The notes beneath the pieces are model-generated. The model did no database searches. It saw only the letters and a list, made by a program, of their open reading frames with translations, and had not been told where the DNA came from. Shown here in pieces: positions 11,253-22,113 of a stretch of 64,000 nt of DNA (positions are counted from its first letter, which is position 1; every line of letters starts with the position of its first letter). Made by a program: the position numbers and the translations under genes. Source of the DNA: Lycorma delicatula. Its lineage: Eukaryota > Arthropoda > Insecta > Hemiptera > Fulgoridae. The stretch is from NCBI RefSeq assembly GCF_047948215.1, contig NC_134455.1:310018147-310082146 (forward strand), written 5' to 3'.

Positions 11253-12820
11253 ATCGTATTGTGACCAAAAAGTTCGGGAGACGTATGCCTATTCTCAATA
11301 AGACCACTGTTGCAAGGGAGGTAGCCAGGTTGTTCCCGCATACAGTGCCTGATATCGTGAGATCCACACCTTGCGACAATAGAAGATTCATCATGGAAGA
11401 GCTACAACTTGCGGCGAGGAGTTTGGCAACCAAAAAGAGCCCTGGCCCGAACAAAATTCCCGCGGCAGTGATCAAGGGGCTGGTTCAGAAGCCTCCCTGG
11501 AAGATGCTCGAGACCGCCAGCCACGGCATGGAGAACGGAGACTTCCCCGACTGGTATTCCTACCTAAAGGTACCTCTTCGGAGGAAGATATAACCTATAG
11601 ACCCCTGAGCCTCCTTAACATGATGGGGAAGCTAGTAGAAAAGATGCTGGCTGGCCGCATCATCAAAGAACTAGAAGAGGGAGCCGGAATCAGTCACTTG
11701 GCGAACCAGGAGAATTCCACTGATGCTGTCACTAGACATAAAAAATGCGATCGGAGCTATTAGTTGGGTCACATTAATGACGCAATTGCGGCTAGGGACC
11801 TCAGCCCATACCTACGTAGACAAATTGAATTTTACTTGTCCAACAGAGGATGTCTGGTAGAAGCACAGGAGGAAACAGTACATTTTCAAATGCACAGCGG
11901 AGTTCCGTAGGGCTCTGTTCTGGGGTCGTTGTTGTGGCTGGTGATTATAGATGAACTCCTTCAGAAGGAGTTTCCTGTCGGCGTCCAGGTCCTGGCTTAT
12001 GCAGATGACCTTGCAGTCCTCGTAGAGGGAAGGACGGTCTTGGAGGTGCGAGAGAGGGTGTATGCGGCGATTGACACTATACAGGAGTGGTTGAGGTCCA
12101 GGGGTCTGAACTGTCTACGGAAAAATGCCGGTGTATTGCCTTTACGGGTAGAAGAGTGCTAGAACCGTTCAATGTTTCCATCAACGGTCATGCTATAGAA
12201 GAAGCAAATAACATCAAGTACTTAGGAGTTATCCTCCAGAAAAACGGTAGATACACTGAGCATATAGACAGTGTATGCAACAAGGCAGAAAGGATGATAA
12301 AAAGTTTAAACATCATTATGTCATCGCAGAATGCCCCTAGGGCCTCAAAGCGCCGTTTACTGGCGACCACCGTCGTGTCTTCGCTTAGGTATGCCGTTCC
12401 AACCTGGTGGCGCTCTATCGCCATCAGGCGCAACAAGGAGACACTAGCGAAGACGCGAAGACGTGTGCTCCTAGGTGTCGTGTCCCCATACAGGACAGTG
12501 TCCTATGCCGCCCTGTGCGTGTTATCGGATGCACCTCCTATTGAACTAATCGCAAAAAAAAGAGGGGGAGAGGGCACAAGGCAAGCCAGAACAAGAGGTC
12601 AGGGATGCTGTTTATAATATCTGGCAGGAAAGATGGTCGCAGGAAGGTTAGACATAGTAAGGCACTCACAGGTATAACTCCAGAGACAACAATTGAATAC
12701 ATGGTAAGAAGCAAGTTAAACTGGATTAATATTGCTAGTTTTGTTAGACAAGTCGTACTACAGAAATACTCCGATGAGAGAAGACAAGGTGTTGGCTAGA
12801 ATAAGACTGGGTGGACAGCC
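11253..12820 (+). pseudogene. R1-A ORF2, reverse transcriptase and C-terminal part (broken)
   Basis: The frame opening at the right TSD reads YRIVTKKFGRRMP, then EELQLAARSLATKKSPGPNK, the entry block of R1-clade RTs. Shifted frames follow: PLSLLNMMGKLVEKMLAGRI (about 11602), TLDIKNA near 11725 (a worn catalytic-D block), IEFYLSNRG near 11825, GVP-stop-GSVLGSLLW near 11900 and AYADDLAVLVEGRT with the catalytic YADD at 11998-12009. After another shift come ELSTEKCRCIAFTGRR, NNIKYLGVILQKNGRYTEHI, LRYAVPTWWRS and SPYRTVSYAALCVLSDAPPI, the conserved C-terminal blocks. At least four frameshifts or stops disable it. The block order is complete, so only point-like damage and the nested insert separate it from an intact RT. 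Confidence 0.88.
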
Positions 12821-13136
12821 TTCCTGGTGAAGTCCAACATGCCGCGGTGTGTTGGCACTGATGAGCCGCCAAAGACTCCATGGGTAACAGTCAGGTAACA
12901 GCACACTGAATACCGAAAAGACCCGGCACCACGTCACGACACACTTGGTATGGCGCGGTGTCCAAAAAGCCAATAATAATAAAGAACTCTCAAAAAGAGC
13001 TAACCGTAGGCCGACCTGCCATGCCGGTATGTAGCCGGTAGGGGGGGGAGGGTGGCCTATTTGAGTTTAAAGACACTCCCCTGGGTGGCGTAATACCAAG
13101 TCGGTCCGGCCCAGGGGAGCTGAGAGAAAAAAAAAA
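12821..13136 (+). other. 3' UTR and poly(A) tail of R1-A
   Basis: GC-rich non-coding sequence ends with GGTCCGGCCCAGGGGAGCTG and an A tail at 13127-13136. The GTCCGGCCCAGGGG segment recurs in antisense at about 41586, at the end of another short insertion, so the two share a 3' terminal motif. Confidence 0.75.
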
Positions 13137-13149
13137 GGTGAACTGCAGT
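13137..13149. repeat. Right TSD of R1-A
   Basis: GGTGAACTGCAGT, identical to 9120-9132, directly follows the poly(A) tail. Confidence 0.9.
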
Positions 13150-15239
13150 ACTTCCATGTGCTCTACCATATGGGTGATGGTTATAAATAAAAATAATAAA
13201 TTACGTAGCAGAAATAATGAAGAGTTTTTTCAAAATGATTTTTTCTTCAAGGGTTATAAATTTTTTCTGATTTTTTACTATTTTTTTTCTTTATTATTTA
13301 TTCCTTTAAAAATTATAATCTTACAGTTAAAATATTATGACGAAGATTTATTGACATTTTTTCTTTATACACAAGATTAAATATATTTTTTTAAAACAGC
13401 AAAACGTCTGTTGCTAAATCTAAGTGACAAATCAATGATCAATACTTAGAAAAATAATTAAAATCAGTCAGTAATGGTAAAGAATTGTAAAAGAAATTTT
13501 ATATTTTTCACTGTCAATCTAATTACACTATTTTTCAGTAATATGTATTCTCTTTCTTAATAATTTTTTTCTTTAGAAATATTTGTTAGAATCCTTTTTT
13601 TTATTTCAGAATGAGATGTTATATGTTTTATAAATTTATTATTTTTTTTTATAAAACGAGGAAAATATAAAATTTTCTTCGTTCTTTTGTATGATTTAAA
13701 TTAAAATAACATATCGTTGTCTACTTAACAATTCTCTATAACTAAATTATTATTATTATTATTTTCTAAAAAAAGAAAAATAACAAAATTTTTATTAAAT
13801 AAAAAATGAGTTTAAGATTAACTTAAAGTAGAAAGATACAATTAGAAAGTTATTAATTAAATATGATTGCTGACTTTCTTTTTTCTGCTGCCGTTATTTC
13901 TTCTTTTTGTCTATTGTTTTTTGTTTAAATGTTTCCGTTTTATGTTTATTTTGTGTTGTATATTCAACGAGTAAGATCAACAAAGAATTATAATGATGTG
14001 GTGACCGTTCATTAACATAATTATTCTGTAGTCAGTACTATAGATCTGTTCTAAAACTTGTCCTGCTAATAATAATTTTTACCTCGCTATTTTTTGAAAA
14101 CGTAATTGGAGGTTTGGCTTTAAAAAAAAAACTGACCAAAAGAGAGTGAAAAGGTAACGAAAAATTAACTATAAATAAGTTAAAAAATAAAAAGTACATA
14201 ATGTTTTGATAAATCGTAGTGAAAATATCGTAGTTAACAAAGAATACAAAAATTGATAGAAGAAATGAAAGCTTAAAACATGCACATCAAATTTCTTTGT
14301 TAATATCATTTTGTGGCATTAGGTTTAAAGGTGATAATCCACCAAGGATGTCAGTGAGACAGTACTTCGACTCCTTTTAAAAATAGATAATTTCTCAATC
14401 TGATTAATATTTTATTTTACTTTTATTTAACTCTTTACCAAAAAAACTGCTTCTTGGAAAATTTTTTTTGTAGATTGTAGAGGAAGTTTCTTGCACATAA
14501 AATACATCCATCTTTGTATACGATTTAAAAATCGTATACAAAGATGTATTTTCTTGTCGGCTATGTTGCTTAGTTTGGATTTTTATAGTATTAATAATAT
14601 ATAGTCTATATCATTATACTATTAAAAATATTTTCATGCAAAAATTTAAGAAACCTAGTTGAAAACACAGTCAAAACTTATGTACAAAACTCTATATTAC
14701 AGAGAACTTTAGCTCATGGTCAGATGCTCGATATTAATTCTTCCGCTTTATTCATTTTCTTCATCAAAACTCAATTTTTCCTTGGTTTCTTCTTTTCTTG
14801 CAAATGGATTTTATCATATGAAAAGATTATTTTGTAGGTCTCACTATTTGAAAAAAAATGAAGTGAAAACTGTTAAGTAAAAATATATATGTATATCAAT
14901 AAAACTATGAAAAAAAAAATAATAATACGTTAAACGTTGAAATTGGCACTAAATTAAAAGTTAGTACATATTTAATCGTTTTTAATATAGCCCCGACTTC
15001 AAAAAAGTTGAAATTTATGAAATAAATAAATAACAATTACTTATTTTACTATTTAATGATTTTTATCACTAATTTCTTTTTTAAATAATTTCAACTTAAG
15101 AAGATTCTCGATTCGACTCGTCTATTTTTTTATCATTTTTATAAAAAACATTTCTATTCACTTTTTTTTCTTTTCTCTGTGTTGATCGCTTTCGTAGATA
15201 TATATTCTTTGTCAGAACATGCGAATGTATGTATTTCAA
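13150..15239. other. AT-rich sequence with one long hairpin
   Basis: The first few dozen bases may still belong to the interrupted Jockey fragment, but this is weak. The rest is A/T-rich with an ATT microsatellite near 13746. A long inverted repeat lies at 14500-14552. A CCCCGACTTCAAAAAAG motif near 14991 resembles dispersed insect repeats. No gene is seen. Confidence 0.55.
14500..14552. repeat. Long hairpin with a 4-nt arm insertion
   Basis: AAAATACATC-CATC-TTTGTATACGATTT is followed, after a very short loop, by AAATCGTATACAAAGATG-TATTTT. Apart from an extra CATC in the left arm the arms match over about 24 bp. No other copy was found here. Confidence 0.75.
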
Positions 15240-16085
15240 ACTAAAAACAGTTAAAAAGTTAAAACATCGTTTCTTCGATCTACCTCCATCTCGTCTTCCA
15301 CAAAAAATATAAATTAGGGCTAGGTGCTGGATTCGATTTTCTTTCATACGATTCAAGTATTCTGTTCATTTATTGCTATATAAATCTACTGTTTCATTAA
15401 CGGAGAAAACATTCAAATCTGTCCGTATCTTCATTTCTCATCCTATCTATACGACTCAGTCCCTGCTATCCTCTCAAAAACCCATTTCTACTCCTTGGGT
15501 TCTACTGTAATCTCGACATTTCATCACCCAGGCATCATTTTCATAAAGTAAAACTGGTACTGCCATTATTTTATAAATTTTTAATTGGTTTTCGATACTA
15601 CCCTTATTCCTGAGATTCTTCCAAATAGTTCCACACACTAATCGAAATTTACTTAACTTTCTAAGTAGTAATGTACTTTCTAATAAGTAAAGGATGGAAC
15701 CTGCTCAAGGATTACCTCATATAACATTACCTTACTCCTAACTACTTATTTTCCCTTGAATACCATTATTTTTGTTTTACCGGCAGAAATTTTACTGTTA
15801 AAATCAAGAGCAGTCTTATTAAATTTAAATAAACTCATTTGTAATTTGTCTTCAGTTTTAACAAGGATAATCATACTGTCAGCAAATAATAAATGATTCA
15901 GAAATGTATTACCTGATGTCATACCAAGCGGCATTGTCTTTTCCATATAAAAATTAAATGTTGTAAATAAAGAATAAATAGTATGGGCGATATTGTACAC
16001 CCTTGACGTACTCATAAATTAATGTTTAAAAGTTTGGTTCCTTTGGTCATTCTTATTGTTCGATTACACAACCTTTTAATAACCT
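15240..16085 (-). pseudogene. RTE-like LINE fragment, RT palm to C-terminus
   Basis: The minus strand reads, in order and with frame changes: LIKVIKRLCNRTIRMTKGTK, VRQGCTISPILFIL, FLNHLLFADSMIILVKTED (catalytic FADD changed to FADS), LFKFNKTALDFNSKIS, GKTKIMVFKGK, KLSKFRLVCGTIWKNLRNK, YKIMAVPVLLYENDAWVMK and, near 15300, GRRDGGRSKKRCFNFL, the usual GRP-type C-terminus. This block order matches endonuclease-RT LINEs of the RTE-like group; the exact clade is not settled. Endonuclease and the first RT blocks are missing. The loss of the second catalytic aspartate and the stops show it is dead. Its 5' side abuts a fragment of the repeat described at 26473. Confidence 0.8.
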
Positions 16086-16089
16086 TAAT

Positions 16090-16147
16090 CAAACGATTAG
16101 CCATAGGTTGAAATTTTCGATTTAGGACTGTTGTAACATCTAATTGT
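16090..16147 (+). repeat. Short fragment of the ACTTCC-type repeat
   Basis: ACGATTAGCC-TA-G-TTGAAATTTT and GATTTAGGACTGTTGTAA closely match 26626-26680 of the longer copy. The fragment stops where a hairpin-like triplication begins. Confidence 0.75.
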
Positions 16148-16183
16148 TGGAGGTTAACAACCTCCAACAATATTGTTGGAGGT
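16143..16183. repeat. Inverted plus direct triplication of a 12-13-bp word
   Basis: ATTGTTGGAGGTT, then AAC, then its exact reverse complement AACCTCCAACAAT, then ATTGTTGGAGGT again. The alternating orientation at the breakpoint of a repeat fragment suggests replication template switching. It is followed at about 16189 and 16213 by two copies of an ATAGGGGAGGT-ATTAAG unit. Confidence 0.8.
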
Positions 16184-16623
16184 AACATCAATAGGGGAGG
16201 TCATTAAGGGGATCAATATAGGGGAGGTTATTAAGTCTTATACTCCTCGACAAAGATTAAACGTAGTATAATAAAATTTTATAATAAGAATTACTATGCA
16301 ATTTTCTGACATCGATTGGAAGATGATAAAGTATCAGATTCAGTCGACCTTTATTCTCCTAGATTAAAGAGAATTGACAATACTGATTTTAGACGTTACG
16401 AAGTTGTTTCAATAAAATATTATCACTTCTGGATTTAAATTCAAAGTGGTTTTTTGAATAATACGTTAAATTGGGATAAGTTTGCGATGATGGTTTTTTT
16501 AAAACAAAATATAATTTCTCATAAATTGTAGCATGCTATATTTATTAAATTGAAACTTATTTAAGTATCTTTTTTTTCGATTTTCTTTGGTGATATAAAA
16601 AGATAAAATTCGAAATATTTATC

Positions 16624-16672
<49 letters not shown>

Positions 16673-17425
16673 ACTCGTCCAGTTTGAGTGTACTTGAATC
16701 AAAGATTTTCCAGATATTTTTTTAAGTAACTGTTGGTCCAAGAAGAATCAAAATGGGGCGATGATAATGAGAAAAAATTTATTATAGGCTAACTGAACAT
16801 TAATTTTTATTTCTTTTTTAATCGTCCCATATGAGTGTGAATTTAATCAGGTTGAAGAATATTTTCGATAGTTGTTTTAAAATAGAACTTTGGTAATTTA
16901 TAAAAAAGAATTATAAAAAGATTGGCGAATAAGATAAGACTCTTAATTTTTTATTGCTTTTATGAAATTTCAAAGTCACTGAAAAAATTATAAGGCGTAA
17001 AATTAAAGGATTTTAGTAGAATTACATTTTTAAACAAAATCTAGTATCGATCAGAATTTCTTTATTTGAGTAAGAGAAGCTTATCAGCAAACAGATATCG
17101 TAATAGTTAATGACTGCTTTACAGAGCTGTTTAACACGAATAACTCACGTTTCTCCCATTTAACGATTCTATCATAATTTAATATTGCTTATTGGCATTC
17201 GAGAATTTTTTTAAATCTATAACGTTATATTACTATAAGTTCTCTTCTCATAAGCGACACCAGATTTATTAACTAATATAATTTTTTCTGATTAGAAACA
17301 TTCTGACATTAATAACAGGAAGTACGTTCTCATATCGAAAGTAAAAGTCATAATTAAAAAGAAATAATTTTTAAAATACGCTTTTTTAAACAGAAAATAT
17401 AAATAACAAAACTATTTGTACTTTT
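16184..17425. other. AT-rich sequence with AT microsatellite
   Basis: Holds a 24-bp imperfect tandem pair (about 16189-16235) and an uninterrupted (TA)n run at 16628-16670. No reading frame with recognisable motifs is present. Confidence 0.6.
16628..16670. repeat. (TA)n microsatellite
   Basis: About 43 bp of perfect alternating T and A. Confidence 0.95.
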
Positions 17426-17591
17426 GTTTTCAAGAAAATTACTTTTAAAAAATGTTCTATTTATGCATGAGAAAATAAAGCGCGCTCTAACTACAAATTC
17501 TTTGTATACAACTTACAGAATTCTATAATTAGAATTTTTCTTTTTAGACATGCATAAATAGAACATTTTTTAAAAGTATATTTCTTAAAAC
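17426..17591. repeat. Fold-back repeat with ~43-bp arms
   Basis: The left arm at 17426-17469 contains TTTTAAAAAATGTTCTATTT and ATGCATG. The right arm at 17549-17591 is its reverse complement with only a few differences. The spacer is about 80 bp. The geometry suits a small MITE or fold-back element, but I see no clear TSD and no second copy. Confidence 0.7.
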
Positions 17592-18117
17592 CCAAATTAA
17601 TTTTTACTTTTACTTTCCCGTCAAGCGCTGTAGCAGATAGAAGGGAAAGTTTTGTAATCGGTCCAATTTGGGCATATGCGGTTTTCACCGGATCTTTACG
17701 TTTTGACGCATAAGAAATCCAAACAACCAAAAAACTGGATGGAAATTTTCCGGATGTTCATATGTACGTGTGAGTGTTCGGTGTCGCATCCTAAATAACC
17801 TTATACCTTCAGGATTACTAGACTGATTTTGACCAAACTTGGTCAGATTACTTCTACAATGGGCCATTGATGGCCTAAATTTTCAGCTTAAAAGTCAAGG
17901 GGTGAGACTGTAGAGCAAGGTCACCCTCAGTATCTCAAAATTTCGCTTAATTAAGGTCTAATTTTTTTAGGCCCATTTGTTAACAATTAAAAAATAATAT
18001 TTGCAAAATCACACCCCCTCCCCAAAAAAATAAACTACAGGCTAAGTGGGTATAGTGCGTTAATAGTAGTACCTCCTCTCACCACAAGGAGCGCTAGTGT
18101 AGCACTGAAGTACAGCT
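17592..18117. repeat. Possible non-autonomous repeat, unknown family
   Basis: From about 17640 to 18050 the composition is less AT-biased. Phrases such as TATGTACGTGTGAGTGTTCGG and CTGATTTTGACCAAACTTGG resemble the style of other dispersed repeats in this window (26540, 37860), but no aligned second copy is present. There is no coding signal. Confidence 0.35.
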
Positions 18118-18130
18118 GCTGCAGTCGTCT
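18118..18130. repeat. Left TSD of composite SINE
   Basis: GCTGCAGTCGTCT matches GCTGTAGTCGTCT at 18418-18430 at 12 of 13 positions. Confidence 0.75.
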
Positions 18131-18417
18131 TCTTTCTTTTTTTCGTTTAGCCTCCGGAACCACCGTAAGGTATTACTTTAGAGGATGAATGAGGATGATA
18201 TGTATGAAGGTTAATGAAGTGTAGGCTTGTACAATCTCAGGTCGACAATTTCTGAGATGTGTGGTTAATTGAAACCCAACCGCCAAAGAACACCGGTATC
18301 CACGATCTAGTATTCGAATCCTTGTAAAAGTAATTGCCTTTACTAGGATTTGAACCTTAGAAATCTCGTCTTCGAAATCAGCTGATTTGCAATGACGAGT
18401 TCACCACCGGTGGGTTT
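18131..18417 (-). mobile_element. Composite SINE (family 2), antisense
   Basis: On the minus strand the element starts at CCCACCGGTGGTGAACTCG, carries tRNA-like B-box words (GGTTCAAATCC and, further on, GGATTCGAATAC), then a body (ATCGTGGATACCGG, TTCAATTAACCACACATCTC) and a 3' tail (CATCCTCTAAAGTAATACC, ACGGTGGTTCCGGAGGCTAAA) ending in an A-rich stretch. The last ~45 bp are the same as the 3' end of the SINE family at 27129. A 12/13-bp TSD brackets it. It would be transcribed by RNA polymerase III and mobilised by a LINE in trans (family knowledge). It carries no reading frame. Confidence 0.85.
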
Positions 18418-18430
18418 GCTGTAGTCGTCT
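18418..18430. repeat. Right TSD of composite SINE
   Basis: GCTGTAGTCGTCT, one mismatch from 18118-18130. Confidence 0.75.
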
Positions 18431-18857
18431 CCTATGTTGTAATACACAGGTGAGTCGTAGTATTAAATAAATGAATAATATTTGAAGCGTAAAAAAGTAT
18501 TTAAAGTGGCCGCTAGTATCACCACACCCGCGCGAATGAAATACGGTATACGCGCGCGCTTTAATTAGTTAGAATCATTGAATTATATAAACAAAAAAAA
18601 TTATATTTAAATAAAATGATAAATATTTTTAATTAATTTATATTTTTAGAGTTGTATTAGTTCTTTTAATTCTTTAATAAATAAATTAAAAAAATATTTA
18701 TTTGCAGTTTTTTCTGTATTATAACTGGGAGAATTAGTTATCAGTTATTATAAATGATACCAGTTAATTATATACCTAAATCAGATGAGATGATTAGCGT
18801 ACATAAATTTCAAAAAGTAAATTTAAATTATTAAATTATTTATTATTATTATTTATT
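18431..18857. other. AT-rich sequence, nothing recognised
   Basis: A small GC-rich patch (CCGCGCGAATGAAATACGG, then CGCGCGCG near 18550) interrupts A/T-rich sequence. No element border or coding motif is seen. Confidence 0.6.
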
Positions 18858-18980
18858 AGGTCGTGGATACCGTTGTTCTTTCGTGATTGGGGTTCAATTA
18901 GCCACAAGTCTCAGGAATGGTCGGCCTGAGTCTGTTGAAGACTACACGTTTATCGGTACATTTACAGTTACACGTCAGTC
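18858..18980 (+). mobile_element. Partial composite SINE (family 2), body only
   Basis: GGTCGTGGATACCG-TGTTCTTT, GGGGTTCAATTAGCCACA, TCTCAGGAATGG and CCTGAGTCTG match the middle of the antisense copy at 18131-18417. Both the tRNA-like head and the shared 3' tail are missing, so it is truncated at both ends. It lies 440 bp from the other copy in the opposite orientation. Confidence 0.75.
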
Positions 18981-20505
18981 GCTAATGACTTTAATTGATG
19001 AGTAACTATAAATAAAAAGATATTATTACAGTCATTAGTTATATTAAAATTCGCTTCAACAGCCACCTGATCTACTAATACTGAACCGACAGTCAAAATC
19101 AATCGGATCGATAGCTACATCATATCGATTCAGCTTCCTTTTTTAAGATATTCCCCTTTTGTATCCGGCAACTAATATATAAATGTCTTAATTATAAAAT
19201 ATAGAACAAATGAAATTAACAATAGAATATTGTACTGTCACCCGACTTACGTCACTGTGTAAAATTTCACCATTGTATAACATCGGAAAATGAGTATAAT
19301 TAGGGTTACAATCTTTAAGAGTACCACCATTGAACCATTGAAAATTACATTGAAGCATGTAATAATAAAAATGCATTCATAATTGGTCGAAGAAAATATT
19401 TCATTAAAATTATACAACTCGTAAGTAATAATATAAAACATAATTTGAATTTTTTTTCAAATTAATTAGAAAAAATATTACTTTTAATAATGATGTTTTT
19501 GACTAAAACGTAATGACCACGTAAAATAGGAATAAATATGCCTTTAATAAAGGGTAATATAAGAGAGATTTTTATTTTAAAATGATCTTAAATAAAATTA
19601 GGTTTTTTAAAAGCATTATTACTTATAAGACAATAAAAAATTTCACAAAATTTTTACTAAAAGTATAAAGTGTTTACTCATTTTTAATCTTGTTTTGAAT
19701 GCAGTATTATTTAAGCAGAAATTATTTCTAGCAGTTATTTAAAATTAAGGTGTAACGTATGTAGAAAATGTCTAAAAAATTAATCAGATTCGAACTTTAT
19801 ATGTTCAGTCAGTAATAAAATCTTTGTTATTTGTATAAGGTGTCCTACAATAAGTACAAGTAGAATTTCTAAATTATTGTTAAAATTACCGTTTCCCCTG
19901 CTGAGATGAATTAATGTAAATAACGCAGTTTCGCAACAGACAGGAAATTAATTTGTTGCTTTACATTAACTGCACCAATCTCTTTTACTATGGATACTCA
20001 TGTGTATCACCTGAGATACAAGTAGGAGTGTTAACTGCACATCCATCTTTGTGGTAAACAGATCATGGTGTCACTTATAGGACGAATACCACTTAATATT
20101 ATGCGGGTTAGTATGCTCCTATGAACAATACGCTCAATTCAATGAAGAAGGCCAAATTAATCCTCTCAATCCTCACTTCAACAAGTAAGCCTGGCAATGG
20201 ATACTTATTACTCTTTAGAATGGGTCGTTTTTGGGAGTAACTTGTAGCATGCTCGCCTGCAACCATGAGTGTTTTTACCGTATTTGTGATTTTTTTTTCT
20301 GGTTAGTATTTTCTTCTATGTTTATATATTCTTTAATATATCTTGTTTCTTTAAGCTGAATTTGTTTACAACTTCAAACAAATGGACATTGTTTAAACTT
20401 GTAAAATTAAGAAAGTAATGTTTTCCATTTGTTGTTTATTTTGCTTTGTTTTATATTCTGAAAGTCACTTGAAATATATTTCATAGAAGGTTGCTTAGTC
20501 GACCC
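18981..20505. other. AT-rich sequence with one dispersed repeat fragment
   Basis: No gene is seen. A ~75-bp segment at 19950-20022 has a second copy at 56944-57009 (separate entry). The rest is unremarkable A/T-rich sequence. Confidence 0.55.
19950..20022 (+). repeat. Dispersed repeat Y, copy 1
   Basis: TTTGTTGCTTTACA, CTGCACCAATCT and, 57 bp downstream of the start, CACCTGAGATACAAG recur in the same order at 56944-57009, with about 9 bp of length difference. A third, shorter match (GATTTGTTGCTTTG) lies near 60307. The class is unknown. Confidence 0.55.
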
Positions 20506-20635
20506 ATATATATATATATATATATATATCGGCTAAGGAACACATATATATATGTACACACACACGCACACAAACACACACACACCTCTTTCTCTTTATC
20601 ACCCTCCCCTATCACACTTTCTGACTCTCTCTCTC

Positions 20636-20717
<82 letters not shown>
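20506..20717. repeat. Compound microsatellite (AT, AC, CT, GT)
   Basis: (AT)n at 20506-20529, AC-rich sequence at about 20556-20585, (CT)n to 20688 and (GT)n at 20689-20717. The apparent long reading frames in this interval on both strands are by-products of the repeats. Confidence 0.95.
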
Positions 20718-20718
<1 letters not shown>

Positions 20719-22113
20719 CGAAGGTTATTCTTCATTAAATGTACTGGTTTCGATGATTCTTTTTTGTATGTTTTGTAGAGCAAGAATTTTTGGGGGTTCC
20801 ATTGTAAATTTTTTCCAGATAACTGAACTAGGAGATATTTTAATGATGAATTAAATTAGCAACATTGATAATATGAAGAGATTTTTTCGTAATTATTTTT
20901 TAATATTGCATTATTTTAGTGAAAATATATATTACCTGTTGTTATTATGATTATAAAAGTATTTGTTTGACAATTCAAGAAAAATTGTAGAAATATTTAG
21001 TAGACAAATAGCAGAAAAACTTAATAAATAATAATTCCCGCAATAAAGAAAGCTTAAATTAAAAAGATTAAATGTTTAAATTAAGTTCAGAAGAGTTTCT
21101 TTATGTTGAGTATTTCCTTTTTACTTTTTTACTTTTATTTTTATCAAGGTGCAGGTTTTTTCCTGTGGATTACTTGTAAATACCTTTTTTCAGTAAAAAA
21201 GGAAAATTTTTTTTGTAATCTTCCTTTAGATTTCAACTGTTTGAATTTATAGTAAAATTAAGAGTTAGTAGTAAAGTTGTAAGTAGTTTATAACTTAAAA
21301 AAGTTTTAAAAGTAAGGAAAAGCTTCTAAAAATATATATTAATTTTGTTTTATTTTCTATAGTTGTTGTTCGAGATTGGCTATGTTTATTTAGTTCAGTT
21401 TTATTTATTTTTGTAAGATTTAAAAATAATGCTTTTTCTAATAATATATATGTTTTTTCCGTATACGATTAAACAAAGGAACTGAAATTTCAAAGAGAAA
21501 CTGAAAAAAATTCGTAGTTAGAAATTAAAGATACAGATAATGTAGCCTCAAAAGTCGCCGTTCAAATTTAATTTTCCAGCCGCTAAAGATAGTATTACCT
21601 GTCATTTACATTTGAAAGTACATCTTTAGATAGTACGATAAAGCGTGAACTGATATTAGGGTATTGAATAAGGCCATTAAAACTTATGTGTGAAAGGACT
21701 TTAGAACGCAAAACTTGAACAATTTTGAACGACCAGTTTTAATGGGCAGAGTTTACCATCCGACGTTTTTAACTTTTTTTTTTTTTAGTGAAATAATTAT
21801 TTGTCTCGACGTACAATAAATAAAATTTGTTCTCCTACACGTAGAACATAAGTAATTGTATGCGATTAACTTGTGTTAGTGATATCGGTATTTAATGTAC
21901 TGTCAAAGGGAAAATGAAATATCATATAAAATATATTTGCATATTTATTTATTTCAAGTAGAACATATATATAAAATATACGTATTTCTAGTATGTTTCA
22001 TTGTCTCATCCGGAGATTAAATTCGATCACAGTCGGGCTTAACATTTTTCACATGCTGCAAAATTTAGCAATCATAATTAAAAAAATAAGAGAGGAAAGT
22101 TGTAATTCGACAT
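20718..22113. other. AT-rich sequence, nothing recognised
   Basis: Long A/T-rich stretch with no conserved coding motif, inverted repeat or duplicated border. Confidence 0.6.

Larger units (their letters stand above)
9133..13136 (+). mobile_element. R1-clade non-LTR retrotransposon A, 5' truncated
   Basis: The insertion is bounded by perfect 13-bp duplications and ends in AGAGAAAAAAAAAA. It begins within a few bases of the endonuclease domain of ORF2, so ORF1 and the 5' UTR are missing, as in a 5'-truncated copy. Order on the plus strand: AP-type endonuclease (9133 to ~9730), linker (to 10146), a foreign antisense insert (10147-11239), RT (11253 to ~12600), C-terminal region and a 3' UTR of ~300 bp. 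The element is near 50% G+C in an AT-rich landscape. Several stops and frameshifts disable it. It interrupts a Jockey-clade fragment and is itself interrupted, so it is the middle layer of a three-level nest. Confidence 0.9.

Noticed and set aside
10861..11475. A 204-codon minus-strand open frame that looks like one gene
   Set aside because: Its first third is the antisense shadow of the R1-A RT. Only the rest is real R1-B sequence, so the frame crosses an insertion border and is not a gene.
7969..13180. Continuation of the Jockey fragment beyond the R1-A right TSD
   Set aside because: A few codons after 13150 on the minus strand could fit the block before YADD, but the match is too weak to annotate.
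20481..20854. Overlapping reading frames of about 100 codons on both strands
   Set aside because: They are translations of the AT/AC/CT/GT microsatellite; repetitive dipeptide patterns only.
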